Assembly: GCA_031370545.1 (NCBI GenBank)
Contig: JANMQQ010000341.1
Span: 1 to 8,106, forward strand
Length of the DNA: 8,106 bases
Source: UBA6921 sp031370545
Lineage (GTDB): Bacteria; Pseudomonadota; Gammaproteobacteria; SG8-11
Direction of reading: 5' to 3'
A model generated the notes under the pieces. That model had not been told where the DNA came from. It searched no databases and saw nothing but the letters and a program-made list of their open reading frames with translations. The position numbers were made by a program, and so were the translations under genes. Positions 6,981 through 8,106 of the stretch are shown here, one piece after another. Every line of letters starts with the position of its first letter. Positions within the stretch are counted from its first letter, which is position 1.

Positions 6981-6993
6981 GTCATTTTCTCCT
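6977..6993 (-). promoter_or_regulatory. soxY translation start with overlapping two-codon ORF
   Basis: Reading on the minus strand, AGGAG (6993-6989) is followed by AAA and then ATGACGTGA (6985-6977), a complete Met-Thr-stop frame. The soxY GTG (6980-6978) lies inside it, so TGA and GTG overlap as GTGA. Shine-Dalgarno spacing is 3 bases to this ATG and 8 to the GTG. The better spacing favours GTG as the main start. The tiny frame could compete for ribosomes or act as a reinitiation element, or have no effect. Confidence 0.4.
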
Positions 6994-7022
6994 ACACGAG
7001 CTATTAAAATGGCGTTCTATAT

Positions 7023-7388
7023 TTAAAGCGTATAGACCCATTCAACTACGGCATCGATCTCTTTTTCCGTTAACACATGAAAACGGCCAAAGGGCGGCAT
7101 GATGGTATTTGCATTCTTCTTGGACGCATCCCAAATTTGGGCGCGTAGTTTTTCACGTTCCGGATAACGTGCCTTCATGTTGATTAACTTCGGACCAACA
7201 TTACCGGGGAGCACAGCGCCAGGGTAGTCGTGACATGCGAAGCAATTGCCCTTAAGGCGGTTTTCTGCGATCGCCTTACCTTCGTCTGCCGCAGTTGCTT
7301 CAGCCGCCATGGCTTGCGCTAGTGCGAGACCGCCCACCAACAGCACGGTGCCCGTTGTTTTCACAATCTGCATTACGGGATTCCGCAT
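7023..7388 (-). CDS. soxX: Sulfur oxidation c-type cytochrome SoxX
   Basis: SoxX is the electron-accepting monoheme cytochrome of SoxAX; it passes electrons from thiosulfate oxidation to small c-type cytochromes of the respiratory chain. The protein has 121 residues. A Sec signal is visible (about 1-29, hydrophobic core TVLLVGGLALA, cleavage near AMAA). The heme motif is CFACH (49-53), and Met97 in NTIMPPFGRF (94-103) is the expected distal ligand. GNVGPKL (62-68) and the C-terminal helix EIDAVVEWVYTL are typical of SoxX. AGGAGG (7399-7394) stands 5 bases before the ATG. It is the first gene of the soxXYZA transcription unit, with a candidate promoter about 50 bases upstream. Confidence 0.96.
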   Translation of the reverse strand: MRNPVMQIVKTTGTVLLVGGLALAQAMAAEATAADEGKAIAENRLKGNCFACHDYPGAVLPGNVGPKLINMKARYPEREKLRAQIWDASKKNANTIMPPFGRFHVLTEKEIDAVVEWVYTL

Positions 7389-7429
7389 TACTTCCTCCTG
7401 TCTAATTTTTTCTAGAAGGTACTACCCCA

Positions 7430-7448
7430 ATTAGCCAATCTACCTAAT
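7430..7448. promoter_or_regulatory. Operator-like dyad over the soxX -10 element
   Basis: ATTAG (7430-7434) and CTAAT (7444-7448) are reverse complements around 9 bases, and the candidate soxX -10 hexamer (7442-7437) lies wholly in the centre. A second small dyad, GGTA-C-TACC (7418-7426), follows at about +4 to +12. Dyads covering the -10 are where ArsR-type repressors commonly bind, and sox genes in several bacteria are controlled by such sulfur-responsive repressors. No regulator gene is present here and the arms are short, so the role is inferred. Confidence 0.35.
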
Positions 7449-7465
7449 GATAACGAGCTTGACAA
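7437..7465 (-). promoter_or_regulatory. Candidate sigma-70 promoter for the soxXYZA operon
   Basis: On the minus strand -35 TTGTCA (7465-7460) matches the consensus at 5 of 6 positions and -10 TAGATT (7442-7437) at 4 of 6, with a 17-base spacer. A start near 7430 would leave a leader of about 42 bases before soxX with its strong AGGAGG. No better pair was seen in the 231-base gap. The rest of that gap (about 7466-7619) is AT-rich and holds no recognisable gene or clear terminator. Confidence 0.55.
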
Positions 7466-7619
7466 TAAATAAATCGTGCGCCGCTTTTACTTAATTTACA
7501 GATGAAATGCACCAGCTCCTATCAAGCGGGCCACGTATACTATAGTGGAAAAAAAATTCATTACAACTTTCTTATCAGCGTGACGTCGGACATCGCGAAC
7601 GACGCTTTGCCTTCGATAA

Positions 7620-8106
7620 TTAATTTAAATTTGACGTTACAGTCGTTATCGAGGAAACGCCGCCTGCATGAAGAGAGCGTTCGGCGTTGAAGCGTGAGTC
7701 GCTCATCTTGTCTTCGCGTTTGTTTTGCGTCAGCGGACGCAGTTCATCCTGGAAAATTTTTAGTCGCGCTTCGACCCGTGACTTCATATAAAAGCTTGCA
7801 TCGGATTGCCGTAGCGCAGTTTGTAAATGTTCGACCGCCATTGCGGTACGGCCAAATAGATAATGATATTCAGCCAGCGCTTCGTGCGCTTCGCGCTGAT
7901 CATCAATGCGCTCGGCAGAGCGCGCCAATAACTGGTAATACGCTGGATTTCCGTTTTCGAAACGCCCTTGATTCAATAGCAAGGCATGCGCTTGTTGCGC
8001 GTTTCCGGAGTTCATTAACAGTTCGCCGGTCAGCAATGTCAGCGGAGTATCGTGCGGATAAAGTTGCAATGCGTGCTGTAAAACTTCCGTAGCTTGTTTG
8101 GTATTG
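7620..8106 (-). CDS. C-terminal TPR part of a BepA/YfgC-like M48 family protease (partial)
   Basis: Only the last 161 residues are in the window; the N-terminus and any HExxH zinc-protease domain lie beyond the right edge. The sequence is helical and TPR-like. One repeat covers ATEVLQHALQLYPHDTPL to GNAQQAHALL, and another covers NPAYYQLLARSAERIDDQRE to GRTAMAVEHLQTALRQ. The blocks REAHEALAEYHYLFGRTAMA and FYMKSRVEARLKIFQDEL resemble the end of BepA (YfgC), the periplasmic protease and chaperone that helps assemble or degrade outer-membrane proteins such as LptD. After FQDEL comes a tail of about 40 residues, rich in Ser and Thr at its end (GGVSSITTVTSNLN), which looks like a poorly conserved extension. 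Another TPR protein cannot be excluded, since the catalytic part is not seen. It is separated from soxX by 231 bases and is probably not part of that operon. Confidence 0.75.
   Translation of the reverse strand, partial: NTKQATEVLQHALQLYPHDTPLTLLTGELLMNSGNAQQAHALLLNQGRFENGNPAYYQLLARSAERIDDQREAHEALAEYHYLFGRTAMAVEHLQTALRQSDASFYMKSRVEARLKIFQDELRPLTQNKREDKMSDSRFNAERSLHAGGVSSITTVTSNLN

Noticed and set aside
7459..7490. Perfect TTGACA on the plus strand as a rightward promoter
   Set aside because: No -10-like hexamer lies at 16-18 bases, and no plus-strand gene follows.
7565..7619. Terminator for the BepA-like gene
   Set aside because: Only a loose CGTCG/CGACG pairing is seen, and the T-run is far downstream, so the usual stem plus adjacent T-run is missing.
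7502..7690. 62-codon plus-strand frame in the bepA-soxX spacer
   Set aside because: It has no clear ribosome-binding site and no recognisable similarity, and it runs antisense into the BepA-like gene; it could be a small gene, but nothing supports that.
1..8106. CRISPR arrays, insertion sequences, tRNA or rRNA genes
   Set aside because: No regularly spaced repeats, transposase-like frame, terminal repeats or RNA-gene signature was seen; coding genes fill nearly all of the window.

Overview
The window looks like a chromosomal segment of a Gram-negative sulfur-oxidising proteobacterium, probably beta- or gammaproteobacterial. Two things suggest this. The divergent pepA / lptF-lptG arrangement is a typical beta/gamma chromosomal landmark, and the PepA and LptF/LptG sequences resemble the Escherichia coli proteins closely by eye. 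Next to it lies a compact soxXYZA-B thiosulfate-oxidation cluster of the kind found in chemolithotrophic Betaproteobacteria and purple sulfur bacteria. Genus-level assignment is not possible from reading alone.

Layout. Positions 1-932 (minus) hold the N-terminal 310 residues of leucyl aminopeptidase PepA, running off the left edge. A 136-base divergent spacer separates it from lptF (1069-2160, plus) and lptG (2160-3224, plus), the two permease subunits of the lipopolysaccharide exporter. These overlap by one base (TGATG), with a strong GC hairpin just before the junction. Only 26 bases further on, the convergent sox genes end. On the minus strand, in transcription order, they are soxX (7388-7023), soxY (6980-6510), soxZ (6462-6145) and soxA (6084-5251), then a rho-independent terminator (5227-5191), then soxB (4963-3251) behind its own candidate promoter. 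Upstream of soxX, after a 231-base spacer with a good candidate promoter and an operator-like dyad, is the 3' end of a TPR protein resembling the C-terminus of BepA/YfgC M48-family proteases (7620-8106, minus, partial).

How the genes work together. In the established Sox scheme SoxAX (a c-type cytochrome pair) oxidatively attaches thiosulfate to the C-terminal cysteine of SoxY in the SoxYZ carrier, and SoxB hydrolyses off sulfate, leaving a sulfane sulfur on SoxY. All of this occurs in the periplasm: SoxX and SoxA carry Sec signals, SoxY and SoxB carry twin-arginine signals, and SoxZ has none and is presumably exported with SoxY. No soxCD, soxV, soxW or regulator gene is in the window, so what becomes of the remaining sulfane sulfur cannot be decided here.

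Nothing in the window is a wholly unknown gene system. The most interesting signals are regulatory: the terminator separating soxXYZA from soxB, the dyad over the soxX -10 element, the hairpin at the lptF/lptG junction, and a two-codon ORF overlapping the soxY GTG start.
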